In this document: in pieces, positions 15,542 to 22,873 of the stretch
Position numbering within the stretch: position 1 is the stretch's first letter
Layout of the letters: each line of letters opens with the position of its first letter
DNA from: Acholeplasmatales bacterium
Lineage (GTDB): Bacteria; Bacillota_I; Bacilli_A; Izemoplasmatales; Hujiaoplasmataceae
NCBI GenBank assembly: GCA_003477305.1
Contig: DMTN01000039.1
Location: 91,746-133,733 of the forward strand
Reading direction: 5' to 3'
Length of the DNA stretch: 41,988 bases
Notes under the pieces: model-generated
Seen by the model: only the letters and a program-made list of their open reading frames with translations
Told to the model about the DNA's origin: nothing
Database searches by the model: none
Translations under genes and position numbers: made by a program

Positions 15542-15557
15542 TTTGACTTCGGTCAAA
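15542..15557. other. hairpin just upstream of pit
   Basis: TTTGAC and GTCAAA flank a four-base TTCG (CGAA on the pit strand). It lies about 20 bases before the pit start within its leader. No T-run follows in the pit direction, so it is not a typical terminator; a role in translation is possible. Confidence 0.4.
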
Positions 15558-15679
15558 AGGAGTATAAGCAAAGGTTTCTATGTCATCCGATTTCAAAGAA
15601 GAAATCAGCGGATCGTCAAGTAAAGACGAAGCGAAAGCCAAAGCGATGCGGAAGACGACGCACGGCGCGAGCCAACATC

Positions 15680-15708
15680 ATTATAGCCCATCCCAAGAGG
15701 ATTGTCTA
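15680..15708 (-). promoter_or_regulatory. pit: promoter of the pit operon
   Basis: On the minus strand TAGACA (15703-15708), 17-base spacer, TATAAT (15680-15685). The leader to the pit start is about 150 bases. Confidence 0.75.
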
Positions 15709-15772
15709 TTTCAATTTGGGCGTGTGTCGGGTGAAACCGCCCTTTAAATCAATGAAAACGCTTGGTGGATCC

Positions 15773-15790
15773 CTCACCCTATAGGGTGAG
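15773..15790. repeat. perfect 18-base palindrome
   Basis: CTCACCCTATAGGGTGAG is perfectly self-complementary. It could be an operator or a remnant of the insertion whose end appears at 15883-15939. Confidence 0.6.
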
Positions 15791-15882
15791 TGAACATCAA
15801 TCGGGACACATCGACGATTCTTGGGTGAAAACCATCGCTTTTGGTCCATAATAGAATAAGAACACACCATCCTTATGTAACC

Positions 15883-15939
15883 AAAATGTGATGAATTGCC
15901 ATTTTTAGGGTCCTGAAATGTGATGACCCGCCACTTTTT
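15883..15939. mobile_element. possible IS21-like element end remnant (two degenerate repeats)
   Basis: Two repeat copies of the form AATGTGATGA-N3-GCCA-TTTTT occur at 15883-15906 and 15915-15939, differing mainly in the middle triplet and in one inserted C. Two or more short repeats with a TGTGATGA...GCCA pattern are typical of the multiple terminal repeats at IS21-family ends. No transposase gene is adjacent, so only an end would remain. Family assignment is from memory of the pattern. Confidence 0.4.
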
Positions 15940-15981
15940 CGAACATACGCACGGAAAATGACTATCTGGGGGAAGAAACCG

Positions 15982-17397
15982 ATGAAGGAATACACACTGG
16001 ATCAACTGCGCCGAAAACTCGAGCGCGGGACCGTCACATCGCGCGACCTGGTCCGCATGTACTTGAAACAGATCGACAAATATAACAAAAATGGCCCGGC
16101 GCTGAACGCCGTGGCCACGACGAATCCGGAAGCATTCAAGGATGCGGACCGGCTGGATCGGGAACGCGCCAAGGGGCGGGTCCGCGGACCGCTTCACGGC
16201 ATTCCGGTTTTGCTCAAGGACAACATCAATACGAAAGGAGCGATGCCGACGACGGCGTCCTCCTTCGCCCTCGCCGATCTCTATACGGGTTCGGATGCCT
16301 TCGTCGTGAAGAAACTCAGGAAGGCCGGCGCGATCATCCTCGGCAAGACCAACCTCTCCGAATGGGCGTATTTCATGTCGACCGACAAGATGCCCTCCGG
16401 CTTCGGTTCGCTCAACGGCCAGGTGAAAAGCCCCTACGGCGACAAGATCGATCCGCTCGGCTCCTCGACCGGATCGGCGGTCGCGGTCGCCGCGAACATG
16501 ATTCCGATCGCCGTCGGAACCGAGACGAACGGCTCGCTCACCGCTCCCGCCAAGCAGAACATGATCGCGACGATCAAACCGACCCTCGGACTCGTCTCGC
16601 GTACCGGGATCATCCCGATCACCCATCTGCAGGACACCGCCGGTCCGCTCGGACGGACCGTGAAGGATTGTGCGCTCTTGCTTGAGGCGATATCCGGAAG
16701 CGACTCGCGCGACCGCATCACGAAGACCGCCACGAAGAAACGGGAACGCTATTCCGAAGCGTGCGGAAAGCCGATCAAGGGTATGAAGATCGGCTTCCTC
16801 GCTTTTACCAACTACCCCGACGACGACATTGAGAAAGAACTCCTTGCGGAAGCGAAAACGCTGTTCAAACAAGCCGGCGCGACCGTCATCGAACTTACCG
16901 TGGAAGCAACCCGGATGAACAACTATTACACGATGATCCGCGAATTCAAGGCGGATCTCAACAACTATCTGAAATCGGTCGAAGGCAAGACGCCGATCAA
17001 GTCGCTTTCCGATGTCATCGCCTTCAACGCAGCGCATGCGGAGCGGTGCCTCGTCCACGGACAGAATATCCTCATCGAAGCCGAACAGTATGAAGGCGGA
17101 CCCAACGATCCGGACTATCTCGAAGCCCGCAGAGTCCTGATCGACCAGGCGCATCTGCCGAACAATCTGATGCGCGAACACAAGCTCGACCTCATCGTTT
17201 CGGCGAAACGGACCGGGTACGCCCCGATCGCCGGATCTCCGTGCATGTCCGTCCCGGCGCGTCCGCTCACGGATGACAATCCCCGCAACCTGAACCTGAT
17301 CGGGAAGAAATGGAAAGAATCCGATTTGATCAAGGTCGCGAGTTTCTACGAGCGTTCGGCGGTGCGAAGAGTTCCTCCGAATTTCAAAGTCAAATAA
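15982..17397 (+). CDS. amidase signature (AS) family amidohydrolase
   Basis: A 471-residue AS-family amidase, hydrolysing amide bonds through a Ser-cisSer-Lys triad. The Lys is in LHGIPVLLKDNINTKG (about residue 80); the Ser-rich signature reads LGSSTGSAVAVAA rather than the common GGSSGGSAAA; the nucleophile region is GTETNGSLTAPA. The C-terminal part has the usual helical insert. GatA is unlikely because gatB/gatC are absent and the pattern (ETNGSLTAPAKQN) resembles stand-alone peptide/aryl-acylamidase types. ATG 15982 follows GGGGGAAG; an ATG eight codons upstream (15958) is weaker. Neither a signal peptide nor an operon partner is seen. Confidence 0.88.
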   Translation: MKEYTLDQLRRKLERGTVTSRDLVRMYLKQIDKYNKNGPALNAVATTNPEAFKDADRLDRERAKGRVRGPLHGIPVLLKDNINTKGAMPTTASSFALADLYTGSDAFVVKKLRKAGAIILGKTNLSEWAYFMSTDKMPSGFGSLNGQVKSPYGDKIDPLGSSTGSAVAVAANMIPIAVGTETNGSLTAPAKQNMIATIKPTLGLVSRTGIIPITHLQDTAGPLGRTVKDCALLLEAISGSDSRDRITKTATKKRERYSEACGKPIKGMKIGFLAFTNYPDDDIEKELLAEAKTLFKQAGATVIELTVEATRMNNYYTMIREFKADLNNYLKSVEGKTPIKSLSDVIAFNAAHAERCLVHGQNILIEAEQYEGGPNDPDYLEARRVLIDQAHLPNNLMREHKLDLIVSAKRTGYAPIAGSPCMSVPARPLTDDNPRNLNLIGKKWKESDLIKVASFYERSAVRRVPPNFKVK

Positions 17398-17402
17398 GAT
17401 AA

Positions 17403-17438
17403 AGAGCCGCCGGATTTTCCCGGCGGCTCTGTCATTTC
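17403..17438 (+). terminator. terminator after the amidase gene
   Basis: AGAGCCGCCGG (17403-17413) pairs with CCGGCGGCTCT (17420-17430). The following T-tract is weak (GTCATTTC). Confidence 0.75.
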
Positions 17439-17523
17439 TTCGGACTTTCACATGGACATGACGAGCTTCAATCTGCCGATATCCAGTCGTCTGTCGTGAT
17501 GGCGCGCGATTTCCTTGCCAATC

Positions 17524-18717
17524 TCAGAATCCGACCGGAACGGGTTTGTGCTTCAGGTACTCCGTGATCTGTTCGACGTCCTTGTCGCCGCGTCCGGACA
17601 GATTGATGACGATGATTTGATCCTTCCGCAGCTTCGGCGCAAGCTTCATCGCCCCCGCCACGGCGTGGGCGGATTCGATCGCCGGGATGATCCCTTCCGT
17701 GCGGGAAAGATAGCGGAACGCATCGACCGCCTCGTCGTCGGTAATTGCGATATAGTTCGCCCGACGGGTTTCTTCGAGGTAGACGTGTTCCGGCCCGACG
17801 CCGGGATAATCGAGTCCGGGCGAGAGCGAATAGACCGGAAGGGCGTTGCCGTTGTCATCTTGGATATAGCGGGTGAACATGCCGTGAAAGACGCCGTCTT
17901 TTCCTAGCGTGAGCGTCGCCGCATGATACGGCGTATCGATGCCCTTGCCGGCGGCTTCGCAGCCGAGCAGTCCGACTTCTTTGTCATTCAAGAAATCATA
18001 GAAGGCACCGATCGCGTTCGACCCGCCGCCGACGCAGGCGACGACGAGATCGGGCAACCGCCCTTCGGCGGCGAGGATCTGCGTTTTAATCTCTTCGCCG
18101 ATGACCTTCTGGAAGTCGCGGACCATCGTCGGATAGGGATGCGGACCGACCGCGGAGCCGATCAGGTAATAAGTCGTATCGAGATGGGTCGCGAAGTCCA
18201 TGAAGGCCGCGTCCACCGCATCTTTGAGCGTCTTCGTCCCGGTATCGACCGGATGGACCTTGGCCCCGAGGAACTCCATACGGGACACGTTGAGCGCCTG
18301 GCGAACGGTGTCTTCTTCGCCCATGTAGATCTCGCAGTCGAGTCCGAAGAGGGCGCACGCCGTCGCCGTTGCGACGCCGTGCTGCCCGGCGCCGGTCTCA
18401 GCGATGATGCGTTTTTTGCCCATTCGCTTTGCGAGCAGGGCCTGGCCGAGGACGTTGTTGATCTTGTGGGCGCCCGTATGGTTGAGATCTTCGCGTTTCA
18501 GATAAATCTTCGCGCCGCCGAGGTCGGCGGTCATGTTCTTCGCGAAGTAAAGCAGCGACGGACGGTTGGCGTAGTTTTTCAACAGATCACGGAATTCGCT
18601 TTGGAACTCCGGATCGTTCTTGTACCGGTCATAGGCGCGTTCCACTTCCTGGACCGCGGTGAGGATGTCGGCGGGAAGATACTGCCCGCCGTAGATGCCG
18701 AATTCGTGTTTTTGCAT
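17524..18717 (-). CDS. trpB: tryptophan synthase beta chain
   Basis: A 397-residue PLP enzyme that condenses indole with L-serine to tryptophan. All TrpB hallmarks are present: FGIYGGQYLP at the start, LKREDLNHTGAHKINN with the PLP lysine Lys85, AETGAGQHGVATATA, GGGSNAIG phosphate loop (about 227-234), and LSGRGDKD near the C terminus. Length is normal for TrpB1. AAAAAAGGAG precedes the ATG. There is no trpA or other trp gene nearby; the gene stands alone under a T-box leader with a UGG specifier, so it responds to uncharged tRNA-Trp. Confidence 0.96.
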   Translation of the reverse strand: MQKHEFGIYGGQYLPADILTAVQEVERAYDRYKNDPEFQSEFRDLLKNYANRPSLLYFAKNMTADLGGAKIYLKREDLNHTGAHKINNVLGQALLAKRMGKKRIIAETGAGQHGVATATACALFGLDCEIYMGEEDTVRQALNVSRMEFLGAKVHPVDTGTKTLKDAVDAAFMDFATHLDTTYYLIGSAVGPHPYPTMVRDFQKVIGEEIKTQILAAEGRLPDLVVACVGGGSNAIGAFYDFLNDKEVGLLGCEAAGKGIDTPYHAATLTLGKDGVFHGMFTRYIQDDNGNALPVYSLSPGLDYPGVGPEHVYLEETRRANYIAITDDEAVDAFRYLSRTEGIIPAIESAHAVAGAMKLAPKLRKDQIIVINLSGRGDKDVEQITEYLKHKPVPVGF

Positions 18718-18821
18718 GATTTGATTTCTCCTTTTTTAGTTTGTATCGTTGCTTGCCTGTTGCGTTCTGAATCCGGATCCCTTCAAGGCGCGTGCATGAT
18801 CTTCCCCTCCTTTCCGTAAAA

Positions 18822-19073
18822 ACAAAAAACGAGTCACCGTCTTGGGACGATGACTCGTGTTGCCACCCAAATTTAAAGACTGAAAATACGTCTTCCTTCT
18901 CGGCATCACCATGAATGCCCAGCTCGATAACGGGAGTTCCCGGAGACGGCTACTTGTCGCCGCTCTTTTCGCAAGGCCATTCGTCGCGCCGCATGCGCCG
19001 GGATTCCACCGTCCCCGACTCTCTTGTACCATGACTGAAGCGAGTACTCTTCTTGTTCGTCAAATTTGATATT
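18822..19073 (-). ncRNA. T-box leader (tRNA-Trp responsive) of trpB
   Basis: In the minus-strand transcript, stem I shows the AGTACTCG start, AAGAGAGTCGGGG and GGTGGAATCCCGG distal elements typical of T-boxes. A UGG tryptophan codon at 18977-18979 (in GAATGGCC) sits on the 3' side where the specifier is expected. The conserved T-box sequence GGTGGCAAC (18859-18867 region) follows. It ends in a terminator stem CGAGTCA/TGACTCG (18830-18857) and TTTTTTG. Binding of uncharged tRNA-Trp to the T-box bulge should stabilise the antiterminator and switch trpB on. Confidence 0.9.
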
Positions 19074-19079
19074 GTGACC

Positions 19080-19108
19080 AGTATAGTACGAACGCATCGG
19101 TTCGTCAA
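19080..19108 (-). promoter_or_regulatory. trpB: promoter of the T-box/trpB transcript
   Basis: On the minus strand TTGACG (19103-19108), 17-base spacer, TATACT (19080-19085); it lies directly downstream of the gtrA-like gene. Confidence 0.85.
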
Positions 19109-19127
19109 GCGAAAAACGAAAAGTCGG

Positions 19128-19673
19128 CTAAAATCCCTCGCGCGGCGATTCCGCGCCGTCCGTCGTTGCGGGTTTCCTGATGGACGTCCGCATGATGACG
19201 TACTTGTTCATCGGGAACTGGATCAGCATCGACAAGGTCATGTTGACGAACTTGACGAGGATCGCCCCGAAGGCGATGCCGAAGACGCCGGCGATCGGCG
19301 CGAGGATCCACGAAGGGACGAGGATCTGCAGGAGGTAGACGGCAATCACCATGACGGCGTACATGATGCCGCTCCAAAGAACGTTGTTGTCGGCTTTGAA
19401 CGTCGTCTTCCGCTGCAAAAAGAAGTTGAACGTCTGCGAGATCGCAAACGACAGGGCGAACGCCAGAAAGGCGCCGAGGCCGCCGTCGTCGACGCCGTAG
19501 GCGATGATCCACCAGGCGAACGGGCGATCGCGCAACCCGGCGAAGACGAGAAAATGGAACAGCGCGAAGCTGCCGAGGTCGACGACGGTCGTGATCATGC
19601 TCATCAGGGTGAACATCACGAATTGCCATAAACCGGCGTGTTTGGCCTTCCATGCTTGAAAGTTCGGCTTCAT
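19128..19673 (-). CDS. GtrA-like membrane protein
   Basis: A 181-residue GtrA/DPMS-type protein with four hydrophobic helices (about 18-45, 62-90, 98-122, 125-150). FVMFTLMSMITTVVDLGSFALFHFLV and SFAISQTFNFFLQRKTTFK match the family core: the first-helix V-x-x-D and the N-F-x-x-x-R-x-x-F motif between helices 2 and 3. GtrA proteins are associated with lipid-linked sugars (flipping of undecaprenyl-phosphate glucose) and polysaccharide modification. No glycosyltransferase neighbour is present here. AAGGGGAGAATC precedes the ATG. Confidence 0.85.
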   Translation of the reverse strand: MKPNFQAWKAKHAGLWQFVMFTLMSMITTVVDLGSFALFHFLVFAGLRDRPFAWWIIAYGVDDGGLGAFLAFALSFAISQTFNFFLQRKTTFKADNNVLWSGIMYAVMVIAVYLLQILVPSWILAPIAGVFGIAFGAILVKFVNMTLSMLIQFPMNKYVIMRTSIRKPATTDGAESPREGF

Positions 19674-19778
19674 TTTCGATTCTCCCCTTCGGCGCGGCTC
19701 TTCATCTTTTTGATCGCACCTTTATGATACCATATCAACCCCAGCGATGATAGACCGTGATGAATCCCGCGGAGCAAA

Positions 19779-19807
19779 ACAAAAAAATCGCCCGATTTCG
19801 GCGATTT
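19779..19807 (-). terminator. terminator after the HAAS membrane protein gene
   Basis: On the minus strand AAATCGCC and GGCGATTT (19800-19807 with 19785-19792) form a stem, followed by a T-rich tract. Confidence 0.88.
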
Positions 19808-19827
19808 GATTGTGGAAGAAGAGAACG

Positions 19828-20844
19828 TTATTTGACGGATCGGCGGGACGGTCTGAAGACGCGAACCCAGGTGACGATCAAATCGATCACAACGAAGATG
19901 GCAATGAAGGTAACGATGCCGGTGGCGGCGCTTGCGATGCCTTCGGCGAGGACGGTGGTCGAGGGCGATTCGAAGAAGGCGGCCGCATGGTCTAAAAACG
20001 CGGCGTTCAAAAGGTTCGGGGTGTTGACGAAGACGATCATCAGGACGATCGAGAAGAGATGTTCGATCGTGTGCGAGACGGCGGTGGCGACGTTCCAGTG
20101 TCCGACCTTCAGTTTGACCGCATGGTCGGCGATCGTGACGACGACCGAGGCGACATAGACGGGCAGAAAGGCCAGGATGACGGCATCGTTGAAGAGCGGG
20201 ATGCCGGCGCCGATGTTCCATGTGCCTTCATCGAACCAGGCGATATAGAGTTGGTTGTTCAGAAGCAGGTAGGCGAAGATGGCTCCGAAGATCGTGGCCA
20301 TCATCATCCCGATGATCGACTCGGTCCGGGAGATCTTCCGCACGTTGTCCTTGGGGAGTTCGGGGAGCGACTTCGGACTCCACGGTTCCTTGTCGCACTT
20401 CGAACCGTAATGGTCGATCGCAACGAAGATGAGGGTGACGAGCGTGAACCCGTGGAAGAGACTGGAAATGACTTCGGAGAACGTTGTTCCGAAGACTTCG
20501 GCGATCATCCCGATGACCGTCGTCGCTTGCGGATCGGTCAAAGTCTCGATCAGCGTGAACACGAGGCTGATCGCGGCGAGCACGATCAAAACGATCTTCA
20601 ACACCATCAGGTACTCGTCCATCCACTTCGGCGAGATCAGGTAGCGCTGGGTGGTGCGATAGCCGGCGGCGAGCTCGCGTGGCTCGCCGAGGGTCGTGAG
20701 GACTTTCACGATATCCGCTTCGGCGGGCTGTTCGGGAAGCATGTCGCCGATATTGGCGTTGAGTTCTTTGGCGACTTCGGCGCGGGTGTTTTCGGGCAGA
20801 CGGCGGGTGACGTCGTATACGTAGCGTTCGATCAGGTCTTTCAT
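19828..20844 (-). CDS. HAAS-domain membrane protein partnered with PadR
   Basis: A 338-residue protein. The N-terminal 70 residues (MKDLIERYVYDVTRRLPENTRAEVAKELNANI, then VLTTLGEPRELAAGY) match the HAAS helical domain found in DUF1700/DUF1129-type proteins that accompany PadR regulators. The remainder carries about six membrane helices of no named family. Its ATG overlaps the stop of the PadR gene (ATGA), the standard PadR-HAAS module. It is probably a stress or envelope-related membrane protein whose HAAS domain may interact with the PadR protein; function is otherwise unknown. Confidence 0.85.
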   Translation of the reverse strand: MKDLIERYVYDVTRRLPENTRAEVAKELNANIGDMLPEQPAEADIVKVLTTLGEPRELAAGYRTTQRYLISPKWMDEYLMVLKIVLIVLAAISLVFTLIETLTDPQATTVIGMIAEVFGTTFSEVISSLFHGFTLVTLIFVAIDHYGSKCDKEPWSPKSLPELPKDNVRKISRTESIIGMMMATIFGAIFAYLLLNNQLYIAWFDEGTWNIGAGIPLFNDAVILAFLPVYVASVVVTIADHAVKLKVGHWNVATAVSHTIEHLFSIVLMIVFVNTPNLLNAAFLDHAAAFFESPSTTVLAEGIASAATGIVTFIAIFVVIDLIVTWVRVFRPSRRSVK

Positions 20845-21185
20845 TTTGTTTTCGCTCCTTCGATCAGATGGTCAAGTTCCTTGACGATCGTGTTCCATTC
20901 CAGTTTCAGTTGGTCGTACATTTCGGTTCCGGCGTCGGAAAGCAGATAGTATTTCCGCGGCCGGTTTTCCGTCGTATCCCATTCGCTTTTCAGAAGACCC
21001 TGGGATTCGAGCCGGCGAAGCAGGGGGTACAGCGTTCCCGCTTCGATCGATACGCCCTTCTCTTCGAGTCGCTGGAGCAGAGAGTATCCGTACTGGTTGT
21101 CGGCGAGCTGGGAGAGGACGGCAAGGATCTGTGTGCCCCTTCGAAGTTCGCCTATCATGTTTTCAAGCAATGTTTTATCGATCAT
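20841..21185 (-). CDS. PadR family transcriptional regulator
   Basis: A 114-residue PadR-type winged-helix repressor. The core LRRGTQILAVLSQLADNQYGYSLLQRLEEKGVSIEAGTLYPLLRRLESQGLLKSEWDTTENRPRKYYLLSDAG is complete, including the E-x-G-T-L-Y-P recognition helix and the R-x-R-K-Y-Y wing. ATG 21185 follows GAGGTGG; 16 further in-frame residues upstream would overlap the promoter -10, so they are excluded. It overlaps the HAAS gene, and the promoter carries an inverted repeat suggesting autorepression. Confidence 0.93.
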   Translation of the reverse strand: MIDKTLLENMIGELRRGTQILAVLSQLADNQYGYSLLQRLEEKGVSIEAGTLYPLLRRLESQGLLKSEWDTTENRPRKYYLLSDAGTEMYDQLKLEWNTIVKELDHLIEGAKTK

Positions 21186-21203
21186 TTTTCCACCTCGACT
21201 ATC

Positions 21204-21233
21204 ATTATACTGTACGCCATACACTATTGTCAA
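21204..21233 (-). promoter_or_regulatory. promoter with PadR-type operator
   Basis: On the minus strand TTGACA (21228-21233), 18-base spacer, TATAAT (21204-21209). Inside the spacer AGTGTA-TGGCG-TACAGT is an inverted repeat (5 of 6 positions matched), a likely PadR operator giving autoregulation. Confidence 0.75.
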
Positions 21234-21261
21234 GCATATATTATAACTTTTTTAACAATAT

Positions 21262-21284
21262 AAAAGTGTCGGCTATGCCGACAC
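21262..21284 (-). terminator. terminator of the exonuclease-YcxB-Smr operon
   Basis: GTGTCGG (21266-21272) and CCGACAC (21278-21284) flank CTATG; on the minus strand TTTT follows. T-runs on both sides suggest bidirectional use. Confidence 0.85.
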
Positions 21285-21290
21285 AATTTT

Positions 21291-21623
21291 TTACAAAACG
21301 ATATAGGTGATTCCGTCGTTGCCTTTCCGGAAGTCCGGATCCCTTCCGATCAGCGGACGGTAGAGCCGGATCACATCGTCAAACCCCATCGGCGTCGAAA
21401 TCGCTTCGCCGGGGATGAACGCCTTGATCTGCCGCATCGAGAGCATCTCGTCCAGGGTTTCCCGGACGGCGACGCGGATCTTTCCGCCGACGCCGGAGGA
21501 CCCATAGCCGTGGATCACCTTGATGACCTTCTCGGTCGAACGGGAGAGTTTGATATAGTTCTTCAAGCGCATGACGGCGACGAACGTCGTCGGCATGTCG
21601 CTTTTCAGATCGAATTCCTTCAT
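21291..21623 (-). CDS. small Smr-domain protein
   Basis: A 110-residue protein consisting of one Smr-like domain. MKEFDLKSDMPTTFVAVMRLKNYI gives the LDL-type start, and VIKVIHGYGSSGVGGKIRVAVRETL matches the HGxGxGxLR signature, with HGYGSSGVG here. Smr domains of this type in MutS2 and stand-alone proteins are RNA/DNA nucleases or nucleic-acid binders. Its start overlaps the YcxB gene stop (ATGA) and it is the last gene of an operon headed by a 3'-5' exonuclease. Confidence 0.85.
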   Translation of the reverse strand: MKEFDLKSDMPTTFVAVMRLKNYIKLSRSTEKVIKVIHGYGSSGVGGKIRVAVRETLDEMLSMRQIKAFIPGEAISTPMGFDDVIRLYRPLIGRDPDFRKGNDGITYIVL

Positions 21624-22123
21624 AGTCGTCCGACGACCTTGACGCCCATGCGTTTGAGAAGCGCGACCATATCGGCGGCCGACCCTTGGGTGAATCCCGC
21701 GCGCTCGACCGGATACGCCGACGAGACATTCTGATAAAGGAAGACATACTTTTTGGCGATCAAGGCGTGATGGAAGGACGCATAGGTAAACCGTCCCTTG
21801 GATTCTCCCGCCGGACCATGGGATTCATGATCGACGCCGTCGTCATGAAACGTCATCTTCAACGTCGTCGTCGACGAAAGCCGCTTGTCGCTTCGCATGT
21901 AGCTCTGCAGCCGCACCCAAATCATGAAACCGTCCACAACCGGATAGACGATCGGGACGATCCAAAGAAACGGCCTGGTGATGCCATATGCGAGGCCAAC
22001 CGCGAGAACCGTCAAAAAAACCAATTCGAATCCGACCATGATCGGAATCGATCGTTTGATCAGACTGATCCGATGCAAGGCGATGAATGCCGCTTTGTCG
22101 ATATGAGACGTATTTTCAATCAT
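21620..22123 (-). CDS. YcxB-like membrane protein
   Basis: A 167-residue protein with two membrane helices (about 25-43 and 48-66) followed by a soluble domain. FHDDGVDHESHGPAGESKGRFTYASFHHALIAKKYVFLYQNVSSAYPVERAGF matches the YcxB-like C-terminal domain (PH-like) of Firmicutes. ATG 22123 follows AAGAGGTG; the longer open frame upstream only shadows the exonuclease gene. It overlaps the exonuclease gene by 8 bases and the Smr gene by 4 bases. No function is known. Confidence 0.82.
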   Translation of the reverse strand: MIENTSHIDKAAFIALHRISLIKRSIPIMVGFELVFLTVLAVGLAYGITRPFLWIVPIVYPVVDGFMIWVRLQSYMRSDKRLSSTTTLKMTFHDDGVDHESHGPAGESKGRFTYASFHHALIAKKYVFLYQNVSSAYPVERAGFTQGSAADMVALLKRMGVKVVGRL

Positions 22124-22727
22124 TTGGTCCGTCACCTCTTGAATGCGTCGCGTCGGCGTTTTTCCGGCAGCGAAGCAGGATTTCATAAGTCGTGAGACAG
22201 TCGTCTGCGGCGCGGTGCGATCCGCGCGTGATCCCGAAATGCCGCTTGAGGGTCTCGAGCCGATGGTTCGGCAACGTCCCGTACGGGAGCGCTTGTCGCG
22301 CGACCGCCAAAACGTCAAGCTTCTTCGCGAGGTCGACGATGCGTCCCGCTCGCGCAAACGACGCGTTCAAAAACCGCAGATCGAAATCGATGTTGTAGCC
22401 GACGATCAGAACCCCGTCGATCCGTTCTTGGATCATCGCCGCGACTTCAGGAAACGCCGGCGCCCCGATCAGCATGTCGTCGGTGATGCCGTTGACGGCG
22501 GAGGCCATCGCCGGCATCCGTTTGCCGGGATTGATGAGTGTTTCATAGGTCTCGAACAATGACCCGTCGCGATACGTCAGGATCGCGATCTCGACGATCC
22601 GTTCGCTGCTCGGATCGAGTCCGGTCGTCTCGGTGTCAAGGACGACGAACCGGTCGGGGAGCGTGGGGTTGGATGGTTCGTGGCGTCGCTCGTACCCGCG
22701 TGATTGATAAAAGGGATATCCGGGCAT
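22116..22727 (-). CDS. DEDDh 3'-5' exonuclease (DnaQ/PolC epsilon type)
   Basis: A 203-residue exonuclease of the RNase T/DnaQ superfamily. Exo I is FVVLDTETTGLD (Asp31, Glu33), Exo II is IVGYNIDFDLRFL, and Exo III is GSHRAADDCLTTYEI with the DEDDh histidine and final Asp. INPGKRMPAMASAVNGITDDML is the substrate-side loop typical of this family. It lacks a polymerase or BRCT domain, so it is a stand-alone DNA/RNA exonuclease. GAGG precedes the ATG. It heads an overlapping three-gene operon with YcxB-like and Smr-like genes. Confidence 0.92.
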   Translation of the reverse strand: MPGYPFYQSRGYERRHEPSNPTLPDRFVVLDTETTGLDPSSERIVEIAILTYRDGSLFETYETLINPGKRMPAMASAVNGITDDMLIGAPAFPEVAAMIQERIDGVLIVGYNIDFDLRFLNASFARAGRIVDLAKKLDVLAVARQALPYGTLPNHRLETLKRHFGITRGSHRAADDCLTTYEILLRCRKNADATHSRGDGPND

Positions 22728-22775
22728 GTCCTCACCGCTTTCCGCCGGTTGTTTCGATCTTCCCGCACTGCATCT

Positions 22776-22804
22776 ATCTTACCACCGATCGCCCTGGATG
22801 AAAA
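22776..22804 (-). promoter_or_regulatory. candidate promoter of the exonuclease operon
   Basis: On the minus strand TTTTCA (22799-22804), 17-base spacer, TAAGAT (22776-22781) with TGG before it (extended -10). Confidence 0.45.
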
Positions 22805-22835
22805 GCCGTTCTGCGATCCGCCGCGAAAATATCGC

Positions 22836-22868
22836 AAACAAAGCGGAAGGAGCATCTGCTTCTTCCGC
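22836..22868 (-). terminator. terminator of the SipW-type/giant surface protein operon
   Basis: On the minus strand GCGGAAG...CTTCCGC (22862-22868 with 22843-22849) with an inner AGCA/TGCT stem, followed by TTTGTTT. Confidence 0.88.
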
Positions 22869-22873
22869 GGTTC

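Larger units (their letters stand above)
15709..15981. other. non-coding spacer between pit promoter and amidase gene
   Basis: About 270 bases with no supportable gene. It holds an 18-base palindrome, a pair of IS-end-like repeats and no clear promoter for the amidase gene. Its base composition looks more AT-rich than its neighbours, consistent with imported or decayed DNA. Confidence 0.5.

Noticed and set aside
15706..17451. 581-codon minus-strand frame opposite the amidase
   Set aside because: It is a shadow of the amidase gene extended into the spacer; no family resemblance and no ribosome site.
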